Below are positions 1-6,087 of a stretch of 9,987 nt of DNA, piece after piece. The translations under genes and the position numbers were made by a program. Positions within the stretch are counted from its first letter, which is position 1. Each line of letters opens with the position of its first letter. The DNA comes from Anaerolineae bacterium (GTDB lineage: Bacteria > Chloroflexota > Anaerolineae > J102): NCBI GenBank assembly GCA_026992375.1, contig JALXAF010000500.1:1-9987 (forward strand). Reading direction: 5' to 3'. The notes under the pieces were generated by a model. The model was given only the letters and a program-made list of their open reading frames with translations, was not told the origin of the DNA and did not search any database.

Positions 1-191
1 CCCAGACCATCATTCCCCCTCCCGCAGCGCCCCCCGTCCCCGAAATCCCGGAAGCGCAGCAGTCCGAGATTTTTGCAGAGCAAGAGCCTGAAGAGGAGCT
101 GGCTCCGCCGCCAACCGCCGAACTCCCCGAGGTCGAGGCCATCGCCCGGGCCGAAGAGATCAAGCAGCAAGGGCTTCTCGACGAAAATTGA
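1..191 (+). CDS. C-terminal tail of an unidentified acidic, proline-rich protein (partial)
   Basis: The frame beginning at base 3 is open from the window edge to a TGA at 189-191, giving 62 residues of a gene that starts outside the window. The tail has a low-complexity Pro/Ala/Glu stretch (PPPAAPPVPEIPEA, later EEELAPPPTAELPEVEA) and ends in a charged, probably helical segment (ARAEEIKQQGLLDEN). No catalytic motif is visible and I do not recognise the family. Such a tail would fit a disordered linker or interaction segment, which is inference. The codon pattern (GAG, GCC, CCG) matches the neighbouring genes, which supports this frame over the overlapping one. The stop codon overlaps a TTGACA hexamer at 188-193, and the likely terminator lies about 135 bp downstream. 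Confidence 0.55.
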   Translation, partial: QTIIPPPAAPPVPEIPEAQQSEIFAEQEPEEELAPPPTAELPEVEAIARAEEIKQQGLLDEN

Positions 192-216
192 CAATCTCAC
201 CGCTCCATGCTACGCT
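188..216 (+). promoter_or_regulatory. Possible sigma-70 promoter upstream of an orphan terminator
   Basis: TTGACA at 188-193 is a perfect -35 hexamer. It is followed after 17 bp by TACGCT (211-216), a weak -10 match. Transcription would start near 223 and run into the terminator at 326-349, so the product would be a short RNA of roughly 125 nt. The weak -10 and the overlap with the upstream stop codon keep confidence low. Confidence 0.25.
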
Positions 217-325
217 TGCTCCATCATGATTAACTTCCTTCCTCGCCCCAGGCGTCGTCTTTTCTAGCCAGCCAACTCCGGCCTGGAAAAGCGCACGCGG
301 GACGATTTTGATTGACTCGCAACAA

Positions 326-349
326 GCTCTCCGACCGGAGGGCTTTTTT
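326..349 (+). terminator. Rho-independent terminator
   Basis: GCTCTCC (326-332) pairs with GGAGGGC (337-343), seven pairs including one G-T, around the loop GACC, followed by six T residues (344-349). It ends transcription entering from the left, either of the gene whose tail is at 1-191 or of a short RNA between the two, before the arginine cluster begins. Confidence 0.8.
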
Positions 350-362
350 CTTGCCCGCAAAT

Positions 363-515
363 GTAACTGCTGAGGTAACCTGTTTCAGCCTCGAAAAACG
401 TTTTGCCACAAAGGCTCGAAGGGACGAAGCCACGAAGAAAACCCTTATTTTCTATCCTTCGCGCCTTCGTGTCGTCGTGTCTTCGTGGTGTTGAGCCTTG
501 CTACATTGGTAGTTG
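363..515 (+). mobile_element. MITE-like palindromic element, copy A, with 9-bp target duplication
   Basis: This non-coding 153-bp element starts GTAACTGCT and ends GGTAGTTG, so its ends are imperfect terminal inverted repeats (consensus YAACTRCY). The interior is a long imperfect palindrome of CACGAAG-type units: CCACAAAGG...CCACGAAG on the left and CTTCG...CTTCGTGG on the right. CCCGCAAAT occurs directly before it (354-362) and directly after it (516-524), as expected for a target-site duplication. The flanking match can be extended to 12 bp (TTGCCCGCAAAT, 351-362 and 513-524), but the extra TTG is also the element's own right end. Copies B and C share the same ends. It lies 25 bp upstream of the argC start codon. 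Confidence 0.75.
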
Positions 516-540
516 CCCGCAAATCTGCAAAGGAGCGCCC

Positions 541-1548
541 ATGCTCGACATCGGCATCGTCGGAGCCACCGGCTACACCGGCTACGAACTCATCCAGATC
601 ATCGCCCGCCACCCCCAGGCCCGGCTGGTCTGGGCCACCTCGGAATCCTCCGCGGGGCAGCGCATCAGCGATCTCTATCCCACGCCCGATGACACGCGTC
701 TCATCCGCTTCGATGACGCGCCTCTGGCCCGGGCGGCCGCGATCTTCTTCTGCCTGCCCCATGCGGCCAGCATGGAGGCTGTGGCCCGAGCCCGGGCCGC
801 GGGCGTGCGCGCCATCGATCTCTCGGCCGACTTCCGTCTACCCGACCCCGCGGTCTACGAACGCTGGTACGACACGCCCCACACCCAGACCCATCTGCTG
901 AAAACAGCGGTCTATGGTCTGTGCGAGGTGAATCGCGAGGCCATCGCCGGAGCCGAACTGGTGGCCAATCCCGGCTGCTATCCCACCAGCGTCAACCTGG
1001 GGCTGTGGCCGCTGGCCCGAGCGGGTGCGCTGGGCCCGCGCATCATCGCCGATTCCAAATCGGGCGTCTCGGGCGCGGGCCGCAAGCTGCGCCTAGGCAG
1101 CCACTTCGTCGAGATCAACGAGAACATGGTCCCATACAGCATCGGCTACGCCCACCGGCACATCGCTGAGATGGAGCTGATTCTGGGCCAGAACATTCCC
1201 GATGTGCAGATCACCTTCTCGCCCCATCTCATTCCCGTCAACCGCGGCATCCTCTCCACGATTTACGTCACCCTCGATCCTGGCCTGGACGAAAAAGCCG
1301 TGCGAGACATCTACCGCGAAGCGTATGCGGCGGAGCCCTTCATCCATCTGCTGCCGCCGGGCCGCACAGCCACCCTGCGTCACACCGTGAACACCAACCG
1401 GGTCGCCATCGGCGTCACGCCCCTGCCTCGCCCGGGCGAATGGATCATCACCGCCAGCGAGGATAATCTGCTGAAAGGCGCCAGCGGCCAGGCCGTGCAG
1501 AACATGAACATCATGTTCGGGCTGGACGAGACGTTGGGGCTGCTTTGA
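541..1548 (+). CDS. argC: N-acetyl-gamma-glutamyl-phosphate reductase
   Basis: ArgC catalyses the NADPH-dependent reduction of N-acetylglutamyl 5-phosphate to N-acetylglutamate 5-semialdehyde in cytosolic arginine synthesis. The 335-residue product has the nucleotide-binding GATGYTG motif at 8-14 and the active-site cysteine in ANPGCYPT (C146). Further family signatures are SKSGVSGAGR (172-181), the HRH motif near 205-207 that carries the family's catalytic histidine, and the C-terminal DNLLKGASGQAVQNMN region. Length is normal for the family. I chose the ATG at 541 because AAAGGAG (529-535) lies 5 bp upstream and the protein then begins at the Rossmann strand; the frame is open further upstream, but only through repeat element A. 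It heads argC-argB-argD-argA. A 325-bp repeat-filled gap before argB makes simple translational coupling unlikely. Confidence 0.97.
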   Translation: MLDIGIVGATGYTGYELIQIIARHPQARLVWATSESSAGQRISDLYPTPDDTRLIRFDDAPLARAAAIFFCLPHAASMEAVARARAAGVRAIDLSADFRLPDPAVYERWYDTPHTQTHLLKTAVYGLCEVNREAIAGAELVANPGCYPTSVNLGLWPLARAGALGPRIIADSKSGVSGAGRKLRLGSHFVEINENMVPYSIGYAHRHIAEMELILGQNIPDVQITFSPHLIPVNRGILSTIYVTLDPGLDEKAVRDIYREAYAAEPFIHLLPPGRTATLRHTVNTNRVAIGVTPLPRPGEWIITASEDNLLKGASGQAVQNMNIMFGLDETLGLL

Positions 1549-1553
1549 AGATC

Positions 1554-1634
1554 GATCTCACGCAAAGCAGCCAAGACGCAAAGGGCAAAAGAAGCAAAGA
1601 ATCCTTGGCGGCTTTCGCGACTTTGCGTGAGATC
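1554..1634 (+). repeat. Large imperfect hairpin repeat (CGCAAAG type) after argC
   Basis: GATCTCACGCAAAG at 1554-1567 is exactly inverted at 1621-1634, and an inner pair GCCAAG (1570-1575) / CTTGGC (1604-1609) extends the structure. It starts 5 bp after the argC stop. There is no T tract, so it is not a standard intrinsic terminator, but the RNA could fold and block 3' exonucleases or weaken read-through into argB. The unit ACGCAAAG recurs within the arm, as in other interspersed palindromic repeats of this genome type. Confidence 0.75.
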
Positions 1635-1641
1635 TTCGTCC

Positions 1642-1770
1642 GTATCGGCGTGGGTGCGCCCGCCGTAGGACTGCTTCAATGGTTGATGAAGGTTCGCAAA
1701 GCTCGCGTCGGGCGAGTCTGCACCGGGCGTGATGCGTAATGCGTAATACGCGAGATCGTTACGCATCACG
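1642..1770 (+). repeat. Composite interspersed repeat, family 2, copy 1
   Basis: This block is related to 6993-7120. Both begin GTATCGGCG, share TGCTT and a TGAAGGTTCGCAAAGC core (here 1687-1702), then a GTCGGGCG hairpin region, and end with an inverted pair: CGTGATGCGTAA (1728-1739) against TTACGCATCACG (1759-1770). A second inverted pair, AATGCGTAAT (1738-1747) and ATTACGCATT (1772-1781), extends past the shared end. I see no coding potential. The remaining 1782-1873 before argB holds no recognisable feature apart from the argB ribosome binding site. Confidence 0.7.
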
Positions 1771-1873
1771 AATTACGCATTACTGAATCATTTTCTCGCG
1801 CTGTCCTGGCCGCGAGGCGTCTTCATCGACATCGAACGCCAAATCCTCATCCCCAACATCAGGGAAAATCACT

Positions 1874-2704
1874 ATGGATCAACAATCTTCTCCCATCCAT
1901 GTCATCAAGATCGGCGGCAGCCAGATCGACAACAGCGAATTTCTAACCCAAATGGTGGAAACCATCCGCGACATCCGCAAGCAGGGCGTGCGCCCGGTCA
2001 TCGTGCACGGCGGCGGCAAGGAGATCGCCCGTCTGCACGACGAGTTGGGCGTGCCTTTCGACTTCGTCGAAGGGCTGCGGGTGACCAGCGAACAATCCAT
2101 GCGGCTGGTGAAGATGGCCCTGGGCGGCATCGCCAATGTGCGGGTGGTGCGCTGGCTGGTCAACGGCGGCGTCGACGCCATCGGGCTCACCGGCATCGAT
2201 CTGGGCATGATCCGGGTGGAAAAGCTGCAAATCGATGGCGCTGATCTGGGCCGGGTGGGCCAGGTGGACGCGGTGCATATCGAACATTTGGCGCTATTGC
2301 TCGATGAAGACATCACTCCCGTCATCGCACCCATCAGCCTGGGCTATGACGGCCTCAGCTACAATGTCAACGCGGATCATGTGGCCGAGGCCCTGGCTAC
2401 GGCGCTGGAGGCCGCGCATCTGGTGTTTCTCACCGATACGCCCGGGGTCAGCATCGCGGGACGCGTTCAGCGGCTCATCGCGGCCGAGCAGGTGGAGGAC
2501 CTGATTTTCGGGCATTTCATTACCGGCGGCATGATCCCCAAGGTGCGTTCTGCGGCGTCAGCGGCCCAAAAAGGCGTTCCCAGCGCCATCATCACAGATC
2601 TGCCGCATTACGCCCGCGGCGAGGGCACTTTCATCGTTTCGACATCGCTGAAGCCGGGCGCCACCGTAGATGATCGCACCATCGACGTCTCGGGCCCACA
2701 GTAA
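1874..2704 (+). CDS. argB: Acetylglutamate kinase
   Basis: ArgB phosphorylates N-acetyl-L-glutamate with ATP, the second step of arginine synthesis. The 276-residue protein has the amino-acid-kinase fold signatures in order: KIGGS (12-16), HGGGKEI (45-51), GLRVTSE (67-73), the substrate/nucleotide segment NVNADHVAEALA (164-175), FLTDTPGV (185-192) and GGMIPKVRSA (218-227) with a conserved lysine at 223. The catalytic K12 is close to the N-terminus. Family members inhibited by arginine usually carry an extra N-terminal helix, so this enzyme looks like the arginine-insensitive type (inference). The ATG at 1874 has a modest AGGGA (1861-1865) eight bases upstream. It is flanked by repeat DNA on both sides. 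The active-site segments and its place between argC and argD separate it from other amino-acid kinases. Confidence 0.95.
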   Translation: MDQQSSPIHVIKIGGSQIDNSEFLTQMVETIRDIRKQGVRPVIVHGGGKEIARLHDELGVPFDFVEGLRVTSEQSMRLVKMALGGIANVRVVRWLVNGGVDAIGLTGIDLGMIRVEKLQIDGADLGRVGQVDAVHIEHLALLLDEDITPVIAPISLGYDGLSYNVNADHVAEALATALEAAHLVFLTDTPGVSIAGRVQRLIAAEQVEDLIFGHFITGGMIPKVRSAASAAQKGVPSAIITDLPHYARGEGTFIVSTSLKPGATVDDRTIDVSGPQ

Positions 2705-2732
2705 GAAAGTTAAATCCATTTTTCCAATTCCT

Positions 2733-2875
2733 GTAACTGCTAACGTGGCCCTTTTCACTCGACACGGATAGGAGAAAGCACGGATGAAATCTTTTTTAAA
2801 TGACTTCGTGTCTTCGTTTCCGTCGTGTCTTTGTGGCAAAAAAAGGACGATCGGGGCCAACTACCTTGGCAGTTG
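2733..2875 (+). mobile_element. MITE-like palindromic element, copy B, with 9-bp target duplication
   Basis: This 143-bp element starts GTAACTGCTAACGT, nearly the same as copy C, and ends TTGGCAGTTG, nearly the same as copy A. CCAATTCCT is repeated exactly on both sides (2724-2732 and 2876-2884). The right half keeps the CTTCGTGTCTTCG...TTTGTGGCAAAA palindrome arm, while the left half is divergent (CACGGAT units), so this copy is asymmetric or decayed. It sits 15 bp before the argD ribosome binding site and fills most of the argB-argD gap. Confidence 0.75.
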
Positions 2876-2899
2876 CCAATTCCTGCAGTGAGGAGCCTT

Positions 2900-4081
2900 A
2901 TGAACCCCATCGAACTGGAACAAAAATATCTGGTGCACGCCTACAATCGCCCGCCAATCGTTTTGACCGATGGTCAGGGCGCGTGGCTGGAAGACGCCGA
3001 CGGCAACCGCTATCTCGATCTGGTTGCCGGCATCGCGGTCAGCGCCCTGGGCTACGGCGACGCGGCGATCGCACAAACCATCTGCGAGGCGGGAAAAAAG
3101 CCCCTGCACTATTCCAACCTGTATCACAATGAGCCCATGGCCCGGTTGGCCGCGAAGCTGGTGGAGATCACCCCCTTCGCCGACCGGGTGCATTTTCAGA
3201 ACAGCGGCACAGAAAGCACCGAGGCCGCGATGAAATTCGCCCGCAAGTTCGCCCGCACACATTTCGGCGAGGGCAAGACGAACATCGTGGCCTTTACGGG
3301 CGCTTTTCATGGCCGCACCATGGGCGCTTTGGCCGTGACGCCGCGGGAGAAATACCAAAAGCCATATCTGCCGCTGATGCCGGGCGTGCGTTTCGCCGCA
3401 TTCAACGACATCGAAAGCGCCACCGCGGCCATCGACGATTCGGTCTGTGCGGTGATCCTGGAGCCCATCCAGGGCGAGGGCGGCATCCATCCCGCGGAAG
3501 AGGCGTTTCTGGTGGCGCTGCGAGAGCTGACGCACCAGCACAACGCGTTGCTCATCTTCGACGAGGTGCAGTGTGGCGTGGGACGCACCGGCAGTTTTTG
3601 GGCCCATGAGCAGTACGGCGTCCTGCCCGACATTCTGTGCTCGGCCAAGCCCCTGGCCAATGGCCTGCCCATCGGCGCGGTGCTGGTCACCGAGCGCGTG
3701 GCCGACGTCATTCATCCCGGTGACCACGGCACGACCTTCGCGGGCGGGCCATTCGTCACCTCGGTGGCCAATGTGGTGGTGGACCGCATCAGCGATCCCG
3801 CGTTCCTGCAACGCGTGCGAGAGACGGGCGCTTATTTCAAAGAACGGCTGGAAAGCCTGGATAATCCGCACATTCAAGAGGTGCGGGGCCGCGGGCTGAT
3901 GTTGGGCGTGCAGTTGGATATGCCGGCCGCGCCCGCAGTGCAGGCGGGCTACAAGCACGGTTTGTTGCTGCTCAACGCGGGAGCCGACGTATTGCGTCTG
4001 GTGCCGCCCCTGATCATCAGCAAGGATGAAATCGACATCGCCGTCGAGCGCCTGGCCGCCGTTCTGGTCGAAGTCGGATAG
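2900..4081 (+). CDS. argD: Acetylornithine aminotransferase
   Basis: ArgD is a class III pyridoxal-phosphate aminotransferase that converts N-acetylglutamate 5-semialdehyde and glutamate to N-acetylornithine and 2-oxoglutarate. In the 393-residue product I see the phosphate-binding NSGTES (101-106), AFHGRT (135-140), EPIQGEGG (188-195), the cofactor-contacting FDEVQCGVGRTG (220-231) with D221, the Schiff-base lysine in SAKPLANGLPIGA (K250), and GTTFAGGPF further on. Length is typical. The ATG at 2900 has GAGGAG (2890-2895) four bases upstream. The open frame continues upstream only into element B, so the longer version is rejected. Members of this family sometimes also act on succinyl-diaminopimelate or succinylornithine; the argC-argB-argA context makes arginine synthesis the main role. 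The stop is 42 bp before argA. Confidence 0.96.
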   Translation: MNPIELEQKYLVHAYNRPPIVLTDGQGAWLEDADGNRYLDLVAGIAVSALGYGDAAIAQTICEAGKKPLHYSNLYHNEPMARLAAKLVEITPFADRVHFQNSGTESTEAAMKFARKFARTHFGEGKTNIVAFTGAFHGRTMGALAVTPREKYQKPYLPLMPGVRFAAFNDIESATAAIDDSVCAVILEPIQGEGGIHPAEEAFLVALRELTHQHNALLIFDEVQCGVGRTGSFWAHEQYGVLPDILCSAKPLANGLPIGAVLVTERVADVIHPGDHGTTFAGGPFVTSVANVVVDRISDPAFLQRVRETGAYFKERLESLDNPHIQEVRGRGLMLGVQLDMPAAPAVQAGYKHGLLLLNAGADVLRLVPPLIISKDEIDIAVERLAAVLVEVG

Positions 4082-4087
4082 CAGAAT

Positions 4088-4108
4088 ACCCAATACCCAA
4101 TATCCAAT
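4088..4108 (+). repeat. Tandem 7-bp repeat between argD and argA
   Basis: ACCCAAT (4088-4094), ACCCAAT (4095-4101) and ATCCAAT (4102-4108) form three head-to-tail units in the 42-bp argD-argA gap. A short repeat like this may be a remnant of a longer interspersed repeat. It occupies the place where an argA ribosome binding site would normally be. Confidence 0.7.
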
Positions 4109-4123
4109 CCCCGCCCCACTCCC

Positions 4124-4585
4124 ATGATCATCCGCCCGGCCGCTGAGGCCGACATCCAACCCATTTGCAATCTGGTCAATGGCTTCGCCGACCAGAATAT
4201 GATGCTGCATCGCACGCCCGAGCAGGTGCGGCGGGCGCTGGGCGATTTTCTGGTGGCGGAGGAGGATGGCCGGGTGGTGGGATGCGGCTACATCGCTTAT
4301 CTCAGCCCCGAACTGGTGGAATTGCGTTCGCTGGCCGTGGACCCGAAACTGCACGGCCAGGGCGTTGGCGGGCGGATTGTGGACGCGCTGGTGCGCATGG
4401 CCCGGCAGCGAGGTTTGCGCCAGATATGCGCGCTGACCCTGGCGCCACAATTTTTCCAGCGCCAGGGCTTTCGCGTGGTGGATCGCTGGGAGATCAGCCC
4501 CAAGATATGGAGCGAATGCGTCTATTGCCCCAAATTTCACGTTTGTGATGAAGTTGCAGTGCTAAAGACGCTGCAGCCCGAATGA
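4124..4585 (+). CDS. argA: N-acetylglutamate synthase, short GNAT type
   Basis: This 153-residue GNAT-fold acetyltransferase probably makes N-acetylglutamate from glutamate and acetyl-CoA, the first arginine step. The N-terminus MIIRPAAEADIQPICNLVN is the usual first strand and helix. The acetyl-CoA loop is HGQGVGG (77-83), preceded by ELRSLAVDP (66-74). The C-terminal signature KIWSEC (127-132), CPKF (135-138) and C141-D-E is diagnostic, as far as I know, of the short stand-alone ArgA family (mycobacterial type) rather than a generic GNAT. There is no fused kinase-like domain. Position directly after argD supports the call and supplies the missing entry step for ArgB. No clear Shine-Dalgarno sequence precedes the ATG, so translation may depend on argD read-through. 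Its last 24 bp overlap an opposite-strand ORF. Confidence 0.87.
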   Translation: MIIRPAAEADIQPICNLVNGFADQNMMLHRTPEQVRRALGDFLVAEEDGRVVGCGYIAYLSPELVELRSLAVDPKLHGQGVGGRIVDALVRMARQRGLRQICALTLAPQFFQRQGFRVVDRWEISPKIWSECVYCPKFHVCDEVAVLKTLQPE

Positions 4586-4744
4586 GCGCAGCTCGCCGGA
4601 GAGAACGGACAAAACAGCATCTTCGCGCGGGTTGTTGAAATCGTCGGAATCGCTATAATGGATTTGCTCACCCTGGCTCGTTTGCAAATAAACGCCTCCT
4701 GATGTCTGAACAACCTTCCCTTTTGCCCAACCGAATTCGCTCAT
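4562..4744 (-). CDS. Small hypothetical protein, 60 aa
   Basis: I do not recognise this protein. It is soluble, with no membrane segment, and looks strand-rich in the first half (GKVVQTSGGVYLQTSQGEQ), followed by an acidic stretch (YSDSDDFNNPRED) and a C-terminal LSVLSGELRSFGLQRL. The main support is the initiation region: GAGGGAGG lies on the coding strand at 4758-4751, six bases before the ATG, stronger than that of most genes here. The ATG overlaps the start of the divergent DUF2231 reading frame, and the 3' end overlaps argA by 24 bp tail to tail. It is not a simple shadow, because only that short 3' part lies opposite a coding gene. A regulatory or accessory role cannot be inferred. Confidence 0.5.
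   Translation of the reverse strand: MSEFGWAKGKVVQTSGGVYLQTSQGEQIHYSDSDDFNNPREDAVLSVLSGELRSFGLQRL
4632..4659 (+). promoter_or_regulatory. Candidate promoter for the DUF2231 gene remnant
   Basis: TTGTTG (4632-4637), a 16-bp spacer and a perfect TATAAT (4654-4659) lie about 84 bp upstream of the DUF2231 ATG at 4743. The site is inside the opposite-strand 60-aa ORF, so the match may be a by-product of coding sequence. Confidence 0.35.
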
Positions 4745-5173
4745 GTTTGGCCTCCCTCTTCATCCCAGCTTCGTGCATTTCCCCATCGCCCTATTGATTG
4801 CGGGCGCAGTCGCCGCCATCCTCTTTGGTCTGCTCGATAAGCCTCAGGGCGAAAAATAGGGCGTTTACAGCCTGTTGGCCGGATGGGTTCTGACGCTTCC
4901 GGCTCTGATTACGGGGCTGATCGATAAAAACAGCATTCCTGCTAATTCGCCCACGGCGCAGGTGGCTGATCAGCACACCACGCTGATGATCGCCATGTGG
5001 ATCGTCTTCGGCCTGGTGCTTTATTTCCACTTCACCTGGCGCAAGCGAAATCAATTGACCGGGTCAAGTTGTGGATGTGGTTTGGCCTGCTGCTTCTGGC
5101 GGTCATCTTGCTCACCCTGGCCGGACATCAGGGCGCTCGCCTGGTGTATGAGTTGGGCGTCGGCGGCCCGTGA
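4743..5173 (+). pseudogene. DUF2231 membrane protein, disrupted by an amber codon and a frameshift
   Basis: The N-terminus MFGLPLHPSFVHFPIALLIAG is the typical DUF2231 opening (HPxxVHFPIALL). The frame hits TAG at 4857-4859 after 38 codons. The same frame then continues with family-like sequence (GVYSLLAGWVLTLPALITGLI, then DQHTTLMIAMWIVFGLVLYF) to about 5063. There the coding signal shifts to the frame of base 5066 (net loss of one base or gain of two), giving KLWMWFGLLLLAVILLTLAG and the family's terminal GARLVYELGVG before TGA at 5171-5173. Reassembled, the product is about 143 residues with four probable membrane helices, a normal family length. The TAG probably replaces a TGG (Trp). Two independent lesions argue for a decaying gene, although sequencing errors could mimic this. 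Intact relatives are integral membrane proteins, some with proposed heme-linked roles. Confidence 0.75.
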
Positions 5174-5229
5174 CAGCGTCCGCAATCCGTTGATAGTCAT
5201 CAATCTCCTCTCAATCCCGGAGTCTTCCC

Positions 5230-6087
5230 ATGTCCCCACGTTTTGGCGCTCATGTGAGCACGGCAGGCGGCGTCAGCAAGGCCTTCGATCGGGCCGAATC
5301 CGTCGGCTGCGATACGATGCAGATTTTTACGCGAAACAACAACCGTTGGGCCACCAAGCCCATCGACGAAAAGGAGATCGCCCGCTGGCATGAACGCTGG
5401 CGACAAAGCGATGTCCGCCCCGTCGTCTCCCACGCCTCCTATCTCATCAATCTGGCGTCTTCGGATGACGCCTTGTGGGAGAAATCCATCGACGCGTTTG
5501 TGGACGAGCTGGAACGAGCCGAGGTACTGGGCCTGCTGGGCGTGGTGCTGCATCCCGGTTCACCCAAAGATGACGGCGAAGCCTACGGCATTCGACGCAT
5601 CGCCAGCGCCCTGGACATCTGCCATCAGCGCACCGCCGGCTTCGAGACCCTGACTTTGCTGGAGACCACCGCGGGCACGGGCAAGCATCTGGGTTATCGA
5701 TTCGAGCAACTGGCCGCGATGCGCTCGGAAGCCGCAGAGCCCGAGCGGATCGCCATCTGTTTCGACACCTGTCATGTTTTCGCCGCGGGATACGAAATCC
5801 GCACGCCCGAAGGCTACGCCCAGACCATGATCCAGTTCGATGAGCATATCGGACTTGATCTGCTGCGCTGCTTCCATTTCAACGACAGCAAATTCGATCT
5901 CGGCTCGCGCAAAGATCGACACGAGCACATCGGCAAGGGCTTCATCGGCCTGGAGGGCTTCCGCAATATCATCAACGACCCGCGCTTCGCATCCGTCCCC
6001 ATGATTTTGGAAACGCCCAAGAGCAAAGACCTACACGAGGACGTGAAAAATCTGGCCGTGCTCAGGAGTTTGGTGGAAGAACAGTAA
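5230..6087 (+). CDS. nfo: Endonuclease IV (AP endonuclease)
   Basis: Endonuclease IV cuts DNA 5' of abasic sites and removes 3'-blocking groups in base excision repair, using a three-zinc centre in a TIM barrel. All nine metal ligands known from the E. coli enzyme can be placed in this 285-residue protein at nearly identical numbers: H68, H108, E145, D179, H182, H216, D229, H231 and E261. They lie in the expected motifs SHASYLIN, VLHPGS, LLETTAGTG, CFDTCHVFAAGY, FHFNDSK, DRHEHIGKG and ILETPK. The N-terminal GAHVSTAGG is also typical. Length matches the family, so the gene should be functional. GGAG (5219-5222) precedes the ATG by seven bases. It stands alone on the + strand between the DUF2231 remnant and a repeat-rich gap; no regulator site was recognised. 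Confidence 0.97.
   Translation: MSPRFGAHVSTAGGVSKAFDRAESVGCDTMQIFTRNNNRWATKPIDEKEIARWHERWRQSDVRPVVSHASYLINLASSDDALWEKSIDAFVDELERAEVLGLLGVVLHPGSPKDDGEAYGIRRIASALDICHQRTAGFETLTLLETTAGTGKHLGYRFEQLAAMRSEAAEPERIAICFDTCHVFAAGYEIRTPEGYAQTMIQFDEHIGLDLLRCFHFNDSKFDLGSRKDRHEHIGKGFIGLEGFRNIINDPRFASVPMILETPKSKDLHEDVKNLAVLRSLVEEQ

Noticed and set aside
192..325. Possible tRNA gene before the terminator
   Set aside because: No T-arm GTTCGA-type motif or cloverleaf pairing could be found.
326..349. Terminator as part of a T-box or arginine riboswitch controlling argC
   Set aside because: No T-box consensus or antiterminator alternative is visible, and element A separates it from argC.
400..500. CACGAAG repeats as a CRISPR array
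   Set aside because: Units are 7-8 bp, imperfect and arranged as a palindrome, with no regular spacers and no cas genes nearby.
403..540. Longer argC with 46 extra N-terminal residues
   Set aside because: The extension is translated from repeat element A, and the ATG at 541 has a good ribosome binding site and the correct family N-terminus.
2861..4540. Long minus-strand open frame of 559 codons opposite argD and argA
   Set aside because: It lies wholly opposite two well-identified genes, is rich in His and Gln as expected for the antisense of GC-rich coding DNA, and has no recognisable domain.
541..4585. Cluster as a LysW-dependent lysine/arginine pathway
   Set aside because: No LysW carrier or LysX-like ligase gene is present, and the last gene has the ArgA (N-acetylglutamate synthase) signature.
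4857..4859. Amber codon read as pyrrolysine in the DUF2231 gene
   Set aside because: A separate frameshift also breaks the gene and no pyrrolysine machinery is seen, so plain gene decay or sequence error is simpler.
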